A DNA stretch of 64,000 bases from Ulva prolifera (taxonomy: Eukaryota > Chlorophyta > Ulvophyceae > Ulvales > Ulvaceae): positions 1,143,501 to 1,207,500 of the forward strand of contig CM041197.1 in NCBI GenBank assembly GCA_023078555.1, read 5' to 3'. Under the pieces are notes generated by a model. That model saw only the letters and a list, made by a program, of their open reading frames with translations. It did not search any database and was not told the DNA's origin. Below, in pieces: positions 11,903 through 24,118 of the stretch. The position numbers and the translations under genes were made by a program. Position 1 is the stretch's first letter. Each line of letters starts with the position of its first letter.

Positions 11903-13896
11903 GAAGCTTGAGACACCTCGCCGGGGCCGGCATGCGTGGGTCCCATGCATGGGCGTCACGTATGGTTTATTACAATCGTGTCGCTACGTCACCAGCCTGT
12001 GGCTGCCGAGCCCGGCAGCACCACGCAGGCTGGATCCAGCTATGGTTGTAGGCTGGGGCCTTGCTCCTGGTAGCGTGGGGTTGCTGCCAGGGTGTTGTTC
12101 AGTCAATCCTAAGAGCCCGTCCTCAGACATGGTCTGTGGCGACTGCAGTTTTTGTGATCGGTTGAGGTCACCCATCATCGTCGCATTTGCGGCGACTGTA
12201 CTTGCACGGGCAGCGCTTGTGGCCTCCGCCATGATGCATGCAAAGCCTCTCGTCTGCTCGCAGTGGTGTGACGGAGGGGCAGGCCATGACTGCGGAGGCA
12301 TATGTGGGACGTGTCACAGCCACAGCAAGTCAGTGTGTTCTGTTCTTTGCTTTCAGCGTGCAGGCTCTGACTTGTCTGGCAGTGAGCATGCTAGGCCTCT
12401 TGGCTCATCACCTGCAGCGAATACGGGGTTCCCATTGACAGGTCAGCAAGGCAGTCGCGCCAAGAGTGCCTGTTGCAAGTCTGGGAACGCTAGCTGTGTG
12501 GATGCATGTGCTTGACACCATCGTCGTGGTCATATGGCAATGCAGTCTTCTGATAGTGGGTAGTCTGGGGCGTAGTAGCGCATGTGCTGTCGTTTGAATC
12601 CATGTAACAGCCGTATTGATCAACTGCATCGCCTGACCGCACTATTGGTGTATGCTGTTGTCGCTGTATATCCCTCAGCGCTCATACGCAGTCCAGGGAT
12701 ACACTCCATATCACAATTGGACAACAAAACATATGAGCTCGAAGCATACAGGCACATCCACATTGTGTGCGCAGGGTGAGGCGCAGGTGCAAGCGCTTGT
12801 TCTCGCTTCGTTTCCGGTGTGCCCAGATCAGCCTGTTGATGACAATTGAATTCAGTTCCCATGCCACCGCACTGCAGTGTGGCGCCATGCACTGCCACCC
12901 GGCTGTGTGCCACTGTGGCATACCTGCACTTGCTGTCAGCTGCAGCAAAGGCACAGAAAACGTAGAGGTCAAGCCGAAAACCAAACCTTCGCCGAGCATT
13001 TCGCCGCGACCATCTGATGCATGCCTGGAATCTGAGCCATTCATCATTACATGCTTGTCATGTTATTTCAGCCGTCATGGACTGCCTTGGGCTCGAACAG
13101 CCCATCCATTATCTGATAGACCCGCATGCGGGATTGCAATGTAGTCACAGTGTCTGTCCCGCAGCAACAGAACACACCCAGGACCTCCACCGAATAGAGC
13201 TACCTACAGCGGCTCGGACTGATCTCTGGCAGCGGCCTCTCAGCCAGCCTAGGCGCCTGCTTGGCGACCAATCATTAGGCAAACGACAACATCGCAATGT
13301 CGACCCACACGGATCTTGAGTAAAGAGCTAAGCAGCTTGGAAAGGCAGCTGAAAAGCACATCAGTAAAAAGGTTACGGTGTACCCGTAGAAAGAACCCAC
13401 ACGGGGGCTAGCAGCATCAGCAGCATGATGGCTGCAAGCAGCATGCGATGCGCCACGTAACGATGGCGGAACACATGCTGCGGAGGACACAGTAAACTAT
13501 CTCCGGAGTCGCTCTGCCATCAGAAGGCTGGGAGCTTCGTCATCAACCCCGAATCTATAGCTAGCAGGAATACCGCCTGCTGCTGGCGGGCATGCCCCTC
13601 CAGCCACCTCCGTTTTGGAACTGTGATCATCGATCCCCATTTGACATAGTGGCGCAAACAACGCAGAATCATCGTCGCCACGGAGGCATCTTTGACGGGA
13701 CGTTGGGCCGGCCTGGATGTGAGGCCCAGGAGACTGTGCATCTCGCACCCGCTGCGGGCGGCGCATGCGAAGAACGTCAGGACGACCCATCAGAGTGTGA
13801 ACAAGCCGCTTCAACTGTTTGAGGTGCCCGGTCGCCAGGCACATGGAGAGTGGAGACTGCAGCTGCACGAGGACTGCTGTATTGTATAGCATACGC
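11903..13896. other. Spacer between convergent peroxidases B and D
   Basis: About 2 kb with no supported gene. Ordinary mixed sequence with TGCATG words. Should contain both polyadenylation sites, which I cannot place. Confidence 0.55.
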
Positions 13897-16800
13897 TCAC
13901 GCCTTGAAGACGTTGCCGGTGACCTTGGCGCCGGTGTTGGCGGCGATGATCTGCGCGTACGTGCTGTCCGCCACCTCGTCCGCAAACTTCCCGACCTTGC
14001 GCCTGAGCGTCTTCCAGTACCGCCCCCCGGGGCCGAAGAAGCTGCGGTGGAACTGCTCAACGAGGATCGCGCGGAGGGTTGGGGGGAGGGGCGAGCCGGC
14101 GGCCTTGGGCTCGCGCAGCAGGCCGACCCAGGTGTCGGGTGACTCAGCCTCCACCTACAAAACTACCCCTCAGTGAGCCACAATTCGGGCAGCAACTGTC
14201 GCAAGTCTCGCTGCCGATGCACGCACGAGAGAGTATCGTGATACTCATGCGTAGCACAGGTATATGCACGTGGTTCATGCATGCAGTTCATGCATGTATG
14301 TGGGATGTCGGTGCGGCACACCTTTGCGTCCGGCTCCACTCCGAAGCACTTGGCCATGCCGGCGTACGTGGGGAGGCCGAGCTCGCGGCCGCGGAAGATG
14401 TTTCGGCCCGCAAGGTCCTGCGCCTCGCTGTGGCCGAAGAGGAAGTTGCGCAGCGCATCGGACAGCTTGCCATCGATCTCGTTGGCGGTGGAGGTGGAGA
14501 GCTTGGTCATGATGTTGGAGAGGTCCTTCTCTGCGGAGGCCTTGTAGGTGACGGACGGGGCACTGGCTGGGCCAGTCGTGTCAAGGAAAAAGCTCTGCAC
14601 ATGCATGGCGCTGTTAGAGGGTGATGTCAACGTGGCCACTGGCACACAATTGCGTGCACTGCAGCGGAGCCTTGCAAATTCTCACTACCAAAAAAAAGCA
14701 CAACCTCATTCAAAAGATAGCTATAGCTAGCCATTGCTGCTACATGTCAGAAATATCATCAGGTCAAGTGTATGGGATGCAGAGCAGCGGTGGCACGCGT
14801 CCAACGTTAACGTATGCCATATGGACCACTGCTGTGTGGGATGTATGCCATCAGTGTATAGCCATCACACATTGTGCGTACAGTTGTGGAAGGACAGCTC
14901 ACCTCGGCGTTGAAGGAGCGGGCGATGTCGATGCCCCCCACGTCGTTGCCGATGAGGTCATGCCCCAGCCGGTACGCGATGCTGAACTCCACCGAGATGC
15001 CGGGGCCCCTCACCATCGGCTCTGCGGCCTCGAGGTCGGCCTGCGTGATGCCGAGCGCCGGCAGGAACTCCTCCAGCACCACCTGCTGGAACTTCGCGAT
15101 GACCACATTCCGTACCAGGTCAAACTTCGCATCCTCCGACATGCCGTCGTGGCGGGGGTCCTTGTTCACCTCCTCGCAGATGCGGTTGTGCTCGCGCACC
15201 CACACGGTGTGCTGCGACGCGAGGAACGCGTGCTCCGACACCCGCACGTCGCCCGCGATGAAGAAGAAGCGGCCGTCGCCGTCGGCGGAGGTCGTGAGCG
15301 GCAGGAAGCCGCCGTCTGTGGTGCGCATGAAGCAGGTGCCAGGCTCGCGGAGGGTGCCCTGGGTGTAGGCCTCGTCGCTGCCGTAGACGGGGCCGGCGTC
15401 GACGATCGGGGTGTGGACGTTGAGGGTGTTCTTGCAGCCGCGGCGGTTGGTGGTGACGGCGCGGTGCAGCCCCATGACGTCTGTCTCGGTGTCCACCTCG
15501 ATGGCGCGGCTGCTCTCGTTCTCGATTGACAGTGCCAGGTCGTGGTCTGCACGATACCAGTGCTGCGGCTGGTTGAAGACGCAACAGTGAATGACCATAT
15601 GGTGAAAGAGTGCAGTGAGAAAAGCAGTCCACTGCATGCATGAGTTCAACTGGCAGCCTAGTGGCTGGTAGCGATTGTGGCTCGTGAGCAGTCACTGCAA
15701 TGTCGTCGCAATAGGGCCGGAGTCGACAACAGGTGAACCTGGCTGATGCATGATACAGCTGTAGAGCACTGCCTGGTAGAGCTAGATACATGGCAAGTAG
15801 GCGTGTGCGCCAGCATAGCACTGCAATGTGCTACCGGGGGGACAAGTCCATTGGACAAGCTTAAGGTTAGTTGGCCTTGGATTACATGTGCACCGGTGTT
15901 CGAACACCGGTAGTGAATTCACTATCGGTTGAAACCGCCGGGTGTGCTCAGTGAGTTCCAGGCCATAGCAATTGCAACTGGAGATCTGGTGAACAGTATA
16001 CTACGTAGCACCACTGGCATGACTGACTCCCGGGACATTGCGTGTTTCACCAGGACGCACCGAGGAACTGGCCGAAGCCCCAGACCATGTTGGAGAGGCC
16101 GGACGAGCTCTTGGCGTTCCCGTCCGCACAGAACTCATCGCTGATGTCGCGGATGTCATCGACTTTCTGCAGTCGAGAGAAGGCTGTTAAACAACACACA
16201 GTCAGTTGGCATTCAGGGCACTGATGCAGGAAGCAGTCCCCAACTTGGTCCTTAATTAACAATTTAATTGAATGCTATTGGTCGAAGCTGTGCTTCTGTC
16301 CACATGACACCTGGACTGAATCCTCAAGTGATAAATTGCAGGCAGAAGCCTACATGCATGTAGGGAAGTTGGCCTGCTTATTAGATCTCATGAGTGGGGA
16401 TTATTCATGGATCTGACTGGCGCTCTGATATCTGATAGCAAGTGCACCAGCGAGACCAGGCATGATCATCCAGCATATGACATTGAACATCACACTAGGG
16501 CCTCACCGCCCGTTGTGACACCACACCAGCAGCCTGAGGCGTCTGGAGCTAGCTCAGGCAATGCCATCATGATGTATGTGCAATCATAGGCATCTCATGG
16601 CCATGCATGCCATGTGGGTGCAGTGAAAAGCGGTGCAGCATATGAGCTTGTACGTACCACGGTCTTGACTTTCTCGCAGTCGCACGTGCGGATGAAGGTC
16701 CCGACAGGCCTGAGATCCTGCCTCTCCAGGACCGGTACAGCCTCTGTGGAGCGACCACTGGTCGTGACGGTGACCTCGACTTCCCCCGACACCTCAGCCG

Positions 16801-16966
16801 CTGCTCTGTTCTCTGCGCCTACCCGGGCACCAGCTGCAGCCTCACCTGTCGCGCGAACGTCGATGGCCACCGCTGCATCTGCTGAAAATGTTCCGAATAC
16901 CCCTTGGCCCAGGGCGCCTGTGGGTAGACTCTGCAGGCCAGCAATGAGAAGAACTGCTCGGAGCAT
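13897..16966 (-). CDS. Animal-type haem peroxidase, copy D
   Basis: On the minus strand the exons are 16966-16658, 16166-16061, 15546-14903, 14594-14322 and 14154-13897, giving 529 residues. The ATG at 16966 is preferred over an in-frame ATG at 17026: it begins MLRAVLLIAG, matching copy C's MLRSLAVLV, and opens a classical signal peptide ending near GALGQ. After a variable Ala/Glu-rich spacer comes GTFIRTCDC, then SNMVWGFGQFL joined across a phase-1 intron to DHDLALSIE. The motifs VDAGPVYGSD, GDVRVSE, REHNR, RLGHDLIGN and GRNIFRGRELGLP are all present. The C-terminal part (QFHRSFFGPGGRYW..NVFKA-stop) is the usual end of the family. All splice sites are GT..AG. It is tail-to-tail with copy B and most similar to copy C. 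Likely a secreted or vesicular peroxidase; the substrate cannot be told. Confidence 0.9.
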
Positions 16967-17305
16967 GGATGCCGTGATGGTAGTCAGGCTCGTGTTAAGC
17001 GCCGAGTGTGTCAAGCGTCCAGACAAAATTTTAAAAGTCCAAGCTGCAGGCCGATGATCGATCGATGCAACTTGCAGCGCTATGTGAGACCACGTTCAAA
17101 GGAACGGCCTCAGGTTGATGCTAATTGGCTGTTGTGTTGAATGCCTGGTGCTGGATGTTGTGCATCGTAACAGGAGCCTGCTATATAACGCGGACTGGAC
17201 GAGCCGGGCGTGATGAGGGAAGTGAGCTCCATGTTCGTCTCCGAGCATGAACTTCACCATTGGCACGTGCTCGTCGACTGCCATGCGAACCTCTTGACAC
17301 ATGTT

Positions 17306-17340
17306 ACGCGTTTGATGTGCCACATGTGCCACATGTTCCG
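17306..17340 (+). repeat. Tandem repeat used as retrotransposon target
   Basis: ACGCGTTTGATGTGCCACATGTGCCACATGTTC precedes a second CGCGTTTGATGTG, into which the 141-bp retroelement copy inserted. CCACATG words continue to 17520. Confidence 0.75.
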
Positions 17341-17351
17341 CGTTTGATGTG

Positions 17352-17492
17352 TTACAAGGACAAAGCAAACGAGGCAGGTAGCACCGCAAGCAAGAACCAG
17401 GGGAACCGCACACCACGCAGCAAGCCACACGAAGCGCACACCAAAACACCCACGCAACGGCAGCACCCGCGCCGGACACCGCCACACAGCCA
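17352..17492 (-). mobile_element. 5'-truncated retrotransposon copy, 141 bp
   Basis: Read on the minus strand it ends ..CTTTGTCCTTGTA like the full element. It is flanked by a perfect 13-bp duplication CGCGTTTGATGTG (17339-17351 and 17493-17505). The target was itself the second unit of a tandem repeat (CGCGTTTGATGTGCCACATGT..) starting near 17308. Non-coding. Confidence 0.8.
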
Positions 17493-18340
17493 CGCGTTTG
17501 ATGTGCCACATGTGCGACATGCACGCATGTCCGCGTGTGCACAATTCACACATCAGCTCTGATCCACAACTTCGGAAGCCGTCAAGCATCAAGGACAGCT
17601 GAACCTTGTCCTGGCTTCATGGCATGAGAAGCAAATTTGCTGCCCTGCTTCTTAGTGATGCATACCCGAAATCCGTATTACAGTCAGCCCTGCGGTAACG
17701 GGTCTGGCGTCGACATTTGCAGCACTGCATGCGCAGGCATACCTCCTGATCAGCCAAGATAGGCAACTGTACGTACGAGGCAGATGGTGCCTGTAGGGAG
17801 GGTCCACGTCGCGACGTGCGGGCCTGACACGGCCTGCACAGTACAAGTGCCGTCGAAATGGCTCCCTGACTCACACTCGCGCGCATGCTGCGCAAGTCGA
17901 GCTCGACGAGAGCTCGGCCTGTACACGGGTACTGTCATGCATGCCGCGTCTTGCGCGCATGTGCGACCAGCGGTCTCTGGGCGCGGTAAAGAAGCCTGCA
18001 TCGGCACCCAGCGCCCTAGTATGCACAGATAACTCTGGTTCGTTCTTAGAGACTGCAGCTGCACACCCCTCCATGAGAGAAGGCCGACTGCAATGGGTGG
18101 CAGCGTGTATGTACGCGTACGTACATGTGAACAACTGCTGACGCCTCACCAGGACGAGTCAGCACGGACACAGCTGTGCATGCATGCAGTGCTACGTATG
18201 TGTCCAGCCAAGGCACTGTTCTCAGTGGTCTACAGTCCGCCGGAAAGTCAGGGCAAAAACAAGAATTCTGATAAAATGCCTGGCAGTTTCTGGGACGGCG
18301 CCGGGGTACTAGTACTAGGAGCTCTGGTGGGCGGCGAGGA

Positions 18341-18680
18341 AATGCGCGGCGTGACTCGCGCGTTCGCGAGGAGCCCCGCCGGAGTACTCCGCGCCGTCGC
18401 AGGAAACTGGCCAGAGTTCATATTTTTTTTTTGGCTTGCACCAATGAACCTGGATGATGCGACATGTGGCAGTAGGGCTGAGATGGAGGCCGAAGTTGAC
18501 CGCTTGACTGAACTGGTTGCAGGTCGGACTTGATGTAGAGTTGGTGTAAGATTTAAGCATATGCATCTTGCTTGTTCCGAGTGCTGTTGCATGTGATAGT
18601 CTTTCTTCCGTGTATGGTAAGCGACGAGTGAATGCGCGGCGTAAGCCGCGCGTTTGCGAGAAGCCCCTCACTGCGCGCAC
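18341..18680 (+). repeat. Pair of 40-bp GC-rich direct repeats
   Basis: ATGCGCGGCGTGACTCGCGCGTTCGCGAGGAGCCCC at about 18340 and ATGCGCGGCGTAAGCCGCGCGTTTGCGAGAAGCCCC at about 18630 are clearly related. Each contains a short internal inversion (GCGCGG/CCGCGC). Between them is a poly-T stretch at about 18424. No gene is assigned. Confidence 0.65.
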
Positions 18681-18965
18681 CACAAAAAAGTGCACTTGAC
18701 ACCCCGGGCAAATTGAAAAGGCAGAGTGGGTACTCCGATGCAAAATTTAGAGTGGCCCTGACAGCCCGGGACAAACAAAACTATTTTGTACACCACTGAC
18801 AGTTCTTCTTGCCGGAATTGGTATAGCTAGCCACAGCTCGTCAAACCTCGCAAACACTTTTTAAGTTCACAGCTCTGTTGCTTACAGCTAGGACTGCACG
18901 ATTGGACCCACGACGACTGTTACGTTGACATGCGAAATACCTGGCGGCCTGACATGCATGCATGC

Positions 18966-19071
18966 AGTGTTGACAATTGGGTCGTAGGGCCCAATCACAT
19001 AGAACAATACCGCAATTTCACGTATACTCCAGAATGGCAGCCCTGAAAGTCCTGAAAGGTAACCCAACTCT
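18966..19071. mobile_element. MITE-like element, diverged third copy
   Basis: Starts AGTGTTGACAATTGGGTCGTAGGGC and ends GGTAACCCAACTCT. Between them it aligns over its length with the 6.69 kb copy (CATAGAACAATACCG.., GGCAGCCCTGAAAGTCCTG). Older and more mutated than the other two. Confidence 0.6.
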
Positions 19072-20174
19072 GCTATCATGGCAGAGCTGCAGCATGCGAT
19101 TGAGCAGCGCACATGTACATCATGATGTATGGTACACCATTTTGCGAGCACTGCTGCGCCGCACGTGCACGTGCGGCCCGCCATGGCGGGATTCATCAGA
19201 AGATCCCGCCTGGTTTCATGAAACGGCCACATGCCTGCACCTTCGATGGCTAGCCACTGAAACTGCACCTGTCCAGGGCGCCCGCGTCCAGCACGACGGC
19301 CAGCGCACAACCGATGTTCACACCGATGTTCACGTTGTCGCTGTGAGTAGCTCTCTGCCACAGTGCTGACACTGTAGGCCTCCTGAGTCCTGGTCGAATC
19401 GGAGGACTTCCCCCATGATGGATGTGCGACAGCTGTACTAGTATACTACAGCAGTGGTGGTGACCCCCGGGCAGGGTGCACAACATCTTGTGAAGAATGT
19501 GCCCATGGCTGCATGCATGTAATCTGCACCTGCAAACAGATGATCTGTTGACAGCTGTGGTCCTCCATGGAGTCATGCTGCAGTCATGACTATATGCATA
19601 TATATGCCCTCTATGCCACTGGCTTGCCACAACAAGCCATGACGCGAAGCTCCGCAAGCAAAGCAAGCAAAAGACAAGCGGGACCGGATGAAAGCATGGT
19701 TTAGCCAGGTGGCTGCCACTGTGGTCGGCTACAGGCTAGACCTGGGCCAAGCATGCCAGCGTGAAAGGATGCCCCTGTAGCCATTGATGAGAACATTCGC
19801 CTGCAGATGGTGTCTCGTACGAGAGCTGCTTATTCTATTATGAGTATGAATTGATTATCCTGTATGTTTTAGATGATCTGGTAGTTTTGCAGAAGCCGGC
19901 ACGGTCAATGTAGACGTCACGTTCGGCTCCCCATGGCCAGGACGCTCCTCGCACTTTAGATGTGCAGCCCGCTCATGTACTTTCGTGCAGTCGAGAGCAC
20001 AATATTGGATACTGTGTTCGTCAACAGTCGAAAATCTGGTGTGCTAAGCTTCGAACTGCAGCTGCTTCGAAGGATGTATGATAGCGGGCGCCGAAGTGAG
20101 AAGCCCCGGCGCGCCAGAGAGCATATAGGCATGGAACACAGTAGGGCGCCTCGAGAAAATTTCTTACAATTTAT

Positions 20175-20789
20175 TTATATAATTTGATATAGCATTTTAC
20201 GAGAAATTGTGATTGAGCGACACGTCCAGCCTGCGGATTCAGATGCACCGCTGAAGACCCACTCCAATCCGTGGCTGACTAGCGGCCCGAGCATACTTTC
20301 ATCTGCAAAACCAGCCTCTTGCTTGGCGGGGACGGAAGGTGCGCACCTCGCCTCATCATGGAATTGTTCCGTGCCGATGAGCCTGTGCTTGGCCACGGCA
20401 GCAGTCGTTGAGCCTGTCTCAGACGCAGAACGATCCAATTTCAATAGCATCTGACCTGTATGCATTATAGATCGTTGGCGAAGAGAGCACCAGCGATCAG
20501 GCATGTAGAACCAAGCGCGTAACATACGGCAAATAGCTGTAAGGTTTGCAATGTGTCGTCCATAGTATCCCGCGCGTTGGCATGTTAACCATCTTCTCAA
20601 TCTGCGCGTGCGTCCGTGTGATGTACGCCCATTACGATGAGGCCTCTTGGCCGTTGCTTCTGCTTGCGCGTGCGCTCCGAACCTCCCAACAACACGGGGG
20701 TGCACGAACGACCACGGTTCCTTGCTGGAAATAGCCATCTTGTCGGGCAAATGCACATATGCAACGCACTCATTACAGAGAATGGCCAC
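20175..20789 (-). CDS. Unassigned 204-codon open frame
   Basis: Longest frame in the otherwise featureless 19.7-21.5 kb stretch. The product has no signal peptide, clear domain or repeat. Composition is mixed and resembles random translation more than the peroxidase exons do. Listed only as a candidate. Confidence 0.15.
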   Translation of the reverse strand: MAILCNECVAYVHLPDKMAISSKEPWSFVHPRVVGRFGAHAQAEATAKRPHRNGRTSHGRTRRLRRWLTCQRAGYYGRHIANLTAICRMLRAWFYMPDRWCSLRQRSIMHTGQMLLKLDRSASETGSTTAAVAKHRLIGTEQFHDEARCAPSVPAKQEAGFADESMLGPLVSHGLEWVFSGASESAGWTCRSITISRKMLYQII

Positions 20790-21542
20790 TGCGTCGTTAC
20801 ACAGCCACCACAGCGTATCGGTGCAAGGATATAGTTGGGGAGGCAGATATCACCGTACACCCCGCGCATGGACACAGCACGACCAAGCCACACCGCAGCC
20901 GAATTGTTCAGCATCGAATGGATACAGTTGAGGGCGGCTCAGAATCCTCCAGTCCAGCCAACATCATCGGAGCCCCCTGCTAGTGGCATGGTATCGCTCA
21001 CTTCTGATCAGATGACCAGATGCACTGCTTGCCCGAGTGCAGGAAGCACGACTGTGTGCGTGCCCCTGGCGCATCAAAGAGAAACCCGCGGAGCATTCCA
21101 TTCCATCGTGGGGCACTGACTGACCAAGTCACTGCAGGTCTGCCAAAGACAAGTGAGTGAAGCCGGCCATCTGGCAGCTAATTGTGGTCTGAAATTGCAC
21201 CAAATTCCAGTGTTCCCAGGTTTGCTGTGTGTGAGCGGAGGGATGCTGGCATGTGCAATCTTGCAGCAGCACACCACACATGGGCTGCATGGGAGTGTGA
21301 CTGTGCCTGGGAGCACTGTTCGCAGCACCCTCTGTGAGTCAAACAAACGCCACCTCTGTGAGTCTCTCTGTGAGTCACCTGCGACCGACGAAGCAGCTTG
21401 CACAGTATGCATGGTAAGTAATCTGAGTCCATGTGGGGCATGTCATGTCACTCACTCATTCACTCACTTGGACAGAGAGATGCTGTTGACAGGGACTGCT
21501 GTTGACCGTGGACAGGCCCTGCATGAGACACAAAGCCCAGCC

Positions 21543-21793
21543 TTGTGGTGCTGGTGGTTGTGATGTTGTGTGTCGGCCGTGGGGGTTTGTGCGTGCGCGT
21601 GTGTGGGTTTGGGTTTGTGGGTGTGTGGGTCTGTGCGTGTGTGTGCTGGTGTGTGGGTGTGTGCTTGGCGGTCTGCGGATCTGTGTCGCTTGCTGCGCCG
21701 GTGATGGGTGAGATGTTCGTGGGTGTCTTGGTGTTTGCTTCGTCTGCTTGCTCCTTTCGCGGTGCTGCCCGACTTGCTGCCTTTGTCCTTGTA
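21543..21793 (+). mobile_element. 5'-truncated retrotransposon copy, 251 bp
   Basis: The copy is flanked by a perfect 15-bp duplication ACACAAAGCCCAGCC (21528-21542 and 21794-21808). It ends GCTGCCTTTGTCCTTGTA, the same 3' terminus as the 34-38.8 kb element, and contains the TG-rich 3' tail. The long reading frames across it come from the TG-rich sequence and are not genes. Confidence 0.85.
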
Positions 21794-22614
21794 ACACAAA
21801 GCCCAGCCTGGTGGAGGCCTGTCGTATGCTGGGCAGCTGCACAGTCGTTGTGCTCACTGGCAAGGCCTGGCAAGGGAGATTGTGAGTATGCGGTACACTG
21901 CTGCAGGTGCCTGCGAGCACAGCGTTCTTGCAGCTCAGATCTGCTGTGTCGCAGGCTGAGCGTTGCATCTGTTGCTCTGTTGCGTCTGTCCCCGTATCAG
22001 TGTGTGTTGATGCTGCCTTGTGCATGTGATATCGATGCTGACCAGGTTTGTGTGCCCGTTGATGAGGGAGAAAGGCAGATTGCATCTCATGCAGGCAAGT
22101 CGCACCTCATGCAGTGTGCATGCATTGTGTACAGCACCAATGTAAAGCGAAGTAAATCTGAATGTGCTCCAGCGCCCCGCACCATCCGATTGGAAGCGTT
22201 GTGGTCAGTGCCGAAGGGCACCATGCTGAGTGCATGGTTCTGCTACTTTTATTCATCAATATGTTGACTTTTCTGTGTGCTCCCCTGAGGTCCCGGCCTT
22301 GGGCAGCCATGTATTTCATGCATGCGAGGCGCCCAAAGGGTTCATGATGCTGCAGACATCAGTAGTAGTAGATCCTGCTCATCTTGCATTCACTAGTCCC
22401 AGCACAGGCTGGGAAGCCCTCATTCACATGAGGCTATTCGCTTTCCTTTCATGGCGCCCAGCTGCCTGAGCTCAGCTGTCATGAGCATACACAACTTCGA
22501 ATCGCAACTGCTTGTCAATGTCATGAGAAAGCTTTGGAGTAGCCCAGGTTCATATTCATGCACCTCTGTTTCGGTTGGCTGCTAGAGCATTGCTCCAGCG
22601 AAGCATGAGCAAAA

Positions 22615-23280
22615 GTGAACAGAAGTTCCACCGCCGCCGCCTTGGCCGGCGTTCCGCGTTGGCGTGAGGCCCGGGCGTTCGGCTGCGAGATTTGCCTCGA
22701 ACCCGTGACAAGGATAGCGGCGTGTGGCGTGTGTCGACTTGGTTGCACTCCGGACTTGGTTGCACTTCCGTGGACCCCGCAAAAAATTGGACATTTGAAT
22801 GCATCGTGCAGCGCCGCACAGTGGCGCGGAACCGCGCACAACTGCATGCGCCGTGGTCACGGCTGTCGCTCGCGTCCCCGGCTCGCACGCTATGCATCTG
22901 ATTCCGTGGGGGTACCGTTTCCGCTCGAAGCGACGGCCTCGCCTTGTCGCCGGGTCATTGCGGGGTGGACGGACGCCCTGAGAATGACCGAATTCCGGCG
23001 ACACAGTGTGCTGCATGTTCGGTCACAGTGGATCTGCGAGCATCTGATGGCCGTCGATCGCGATGCGTGTGGCTCTGCCGCGGCCTTGTCATCGTCGACG
23101 GAGGCGCGCAGATTGCACTGCGTGCGCGATATGATTCACTGCTTTCGCGGCGCGGGCATGGGCATTGAGGATCGGAGAGCTCGCGCAGAGGTCTTCATTG
23201 GAATTGACGCGATCGCGCCTGTTCTGCCGTGTTGGTCGCCTCGTCGCGGCTGCCGCAGAGCTCACACGCATACGGCGTAG
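22615..23280 (+). CDS. Unassigned 221-codon open frame in CpG-rich stretch
   Basis: Open from 22615 to a TAG at 23280 with two Cys clusters (CEICLEPV, CGVCRLGC) near the start. The region 22580-23700 is richer in CpG than its surroundings, with GATCGC/TCGCGA-like words. A 144-codon frame overlaps on the other strand. No family is recognised and codon use is not convincing. Kept as a low-confidence candidate because of its length without introns. Confidence 0.2.
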   Translation: MNRSSTAAALAGVPRWREARAFGCEICLEPVTRIAACGVCRLGCTPDLVALPWTPQKIGHLNASCSAAQWRGTAHNCMRRGHGCRSRPRLARYASDSVGVPFPLEATASPCRRVIAGWTDALRMTEFRRHSVLHVRSQWICEHLMAVDRDACGSAAALSSSTEARRLHCVRDMIHCFRGAGMGIEDRRARAEVFIGIDAIAPVLPCWSPRRGCRRAHTHTA

Positions 23281-24118
23281 TTGAGACAATTTCCGCTGCT
23301 GCAGATGCATATACGTCAGAAACGACACACACTCTACGGTGTTTAGAATATTTTTAGGCCCCAGGATACTCACGAATTCCATGCTAGATCCTCGCATGGA
23401 CATCGGTTTACCGATACCGCGAGGCCGTACATCGTCCGCTGTACATCAATCCGTCCGACAGGGCGCACGTGAACGGGTGTGAGCGCCAATGCTTCCCCGC
23501 ACATGCGCATATTTGATTCGTATCACGAGCTCGCGTTGGTGCTTTGCCCAGCGCATGGCAGAATGCCCCGTTTCCGCTCGTCGAGGAAAGCCCCGAGCTG
23601 AGCTGGGGCTCAGTGCAGCAAGCTAGGCCGCTCTGCACCTACCGCACGGCTTCTGATGCGCACACGCCGGTGGCCCCGGAACCCTTATAAACTCTTGCTT
23701 GCACTCGTACGAGCTCATGTCCTTTGTATGAAAGAGAATTCCAATGAAGGTGAAACCAGTAGGCGTCCGTCACAGGTGCCGATGCGCCTGCCGAGACTCG
23801 GCGTCAGCCGCGGACGCCGGTACACCACCAACACGCGACGCTGACGACGTCACGAACCTCCCGATTGAGGCGTCGCCCACAAGCCCGCAACCAAATCTTC
23901 CCCCTCGCTCGCGCAGCCCATCGCGACCGCTGCATGTGATTGCAGACCCGGTCAAATAAATGCTTGTGTACTTGCGCTGATCGCCATCTGTTCTGCCTGT
24001 TTGGTTGCACACAACATTACGCTTCGATATCGAGTTGAGTCACCGAAAAGGTTTCAATCACGGAACACGTATACACGACAGTTCCGACCCGCGCCTGTCG
24101 TCACTGTGCCTGCGTACG

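Larger units (their letters stand above)
16967..24118. other. Seven-kb gene-poor interval between divergent peroxidases D and C
   Basis: Holds two truncated retroelement copies, one MITE copy, the GC-rich direct repeats and two doubtful open frames. Promoters of D (near 17 kb) and C (near 24.1 kb) must lie at its ends. Nothing else is recognised. Confidence 0.55.

Noticed and set aside
14621-15529. 302-codon plus-strand frame opposite peroxidase D
   Set aside because: Antisense shadow of exon 3 of copy D; the same effect occurs opposite copies A, B and C.
16967-17026. Upstream in-frame ATG for peroxidase D
   Set aside because: Would add 20 residues before the signal peptide; alignment to copy C supports the start at 16966.
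21545-22267. 240-codon plus-strand frame and overlapping minus-strand frames
   Set aside because: The first third is the TG-rich tail of the truncated retroelement; the rest shows no family signal.
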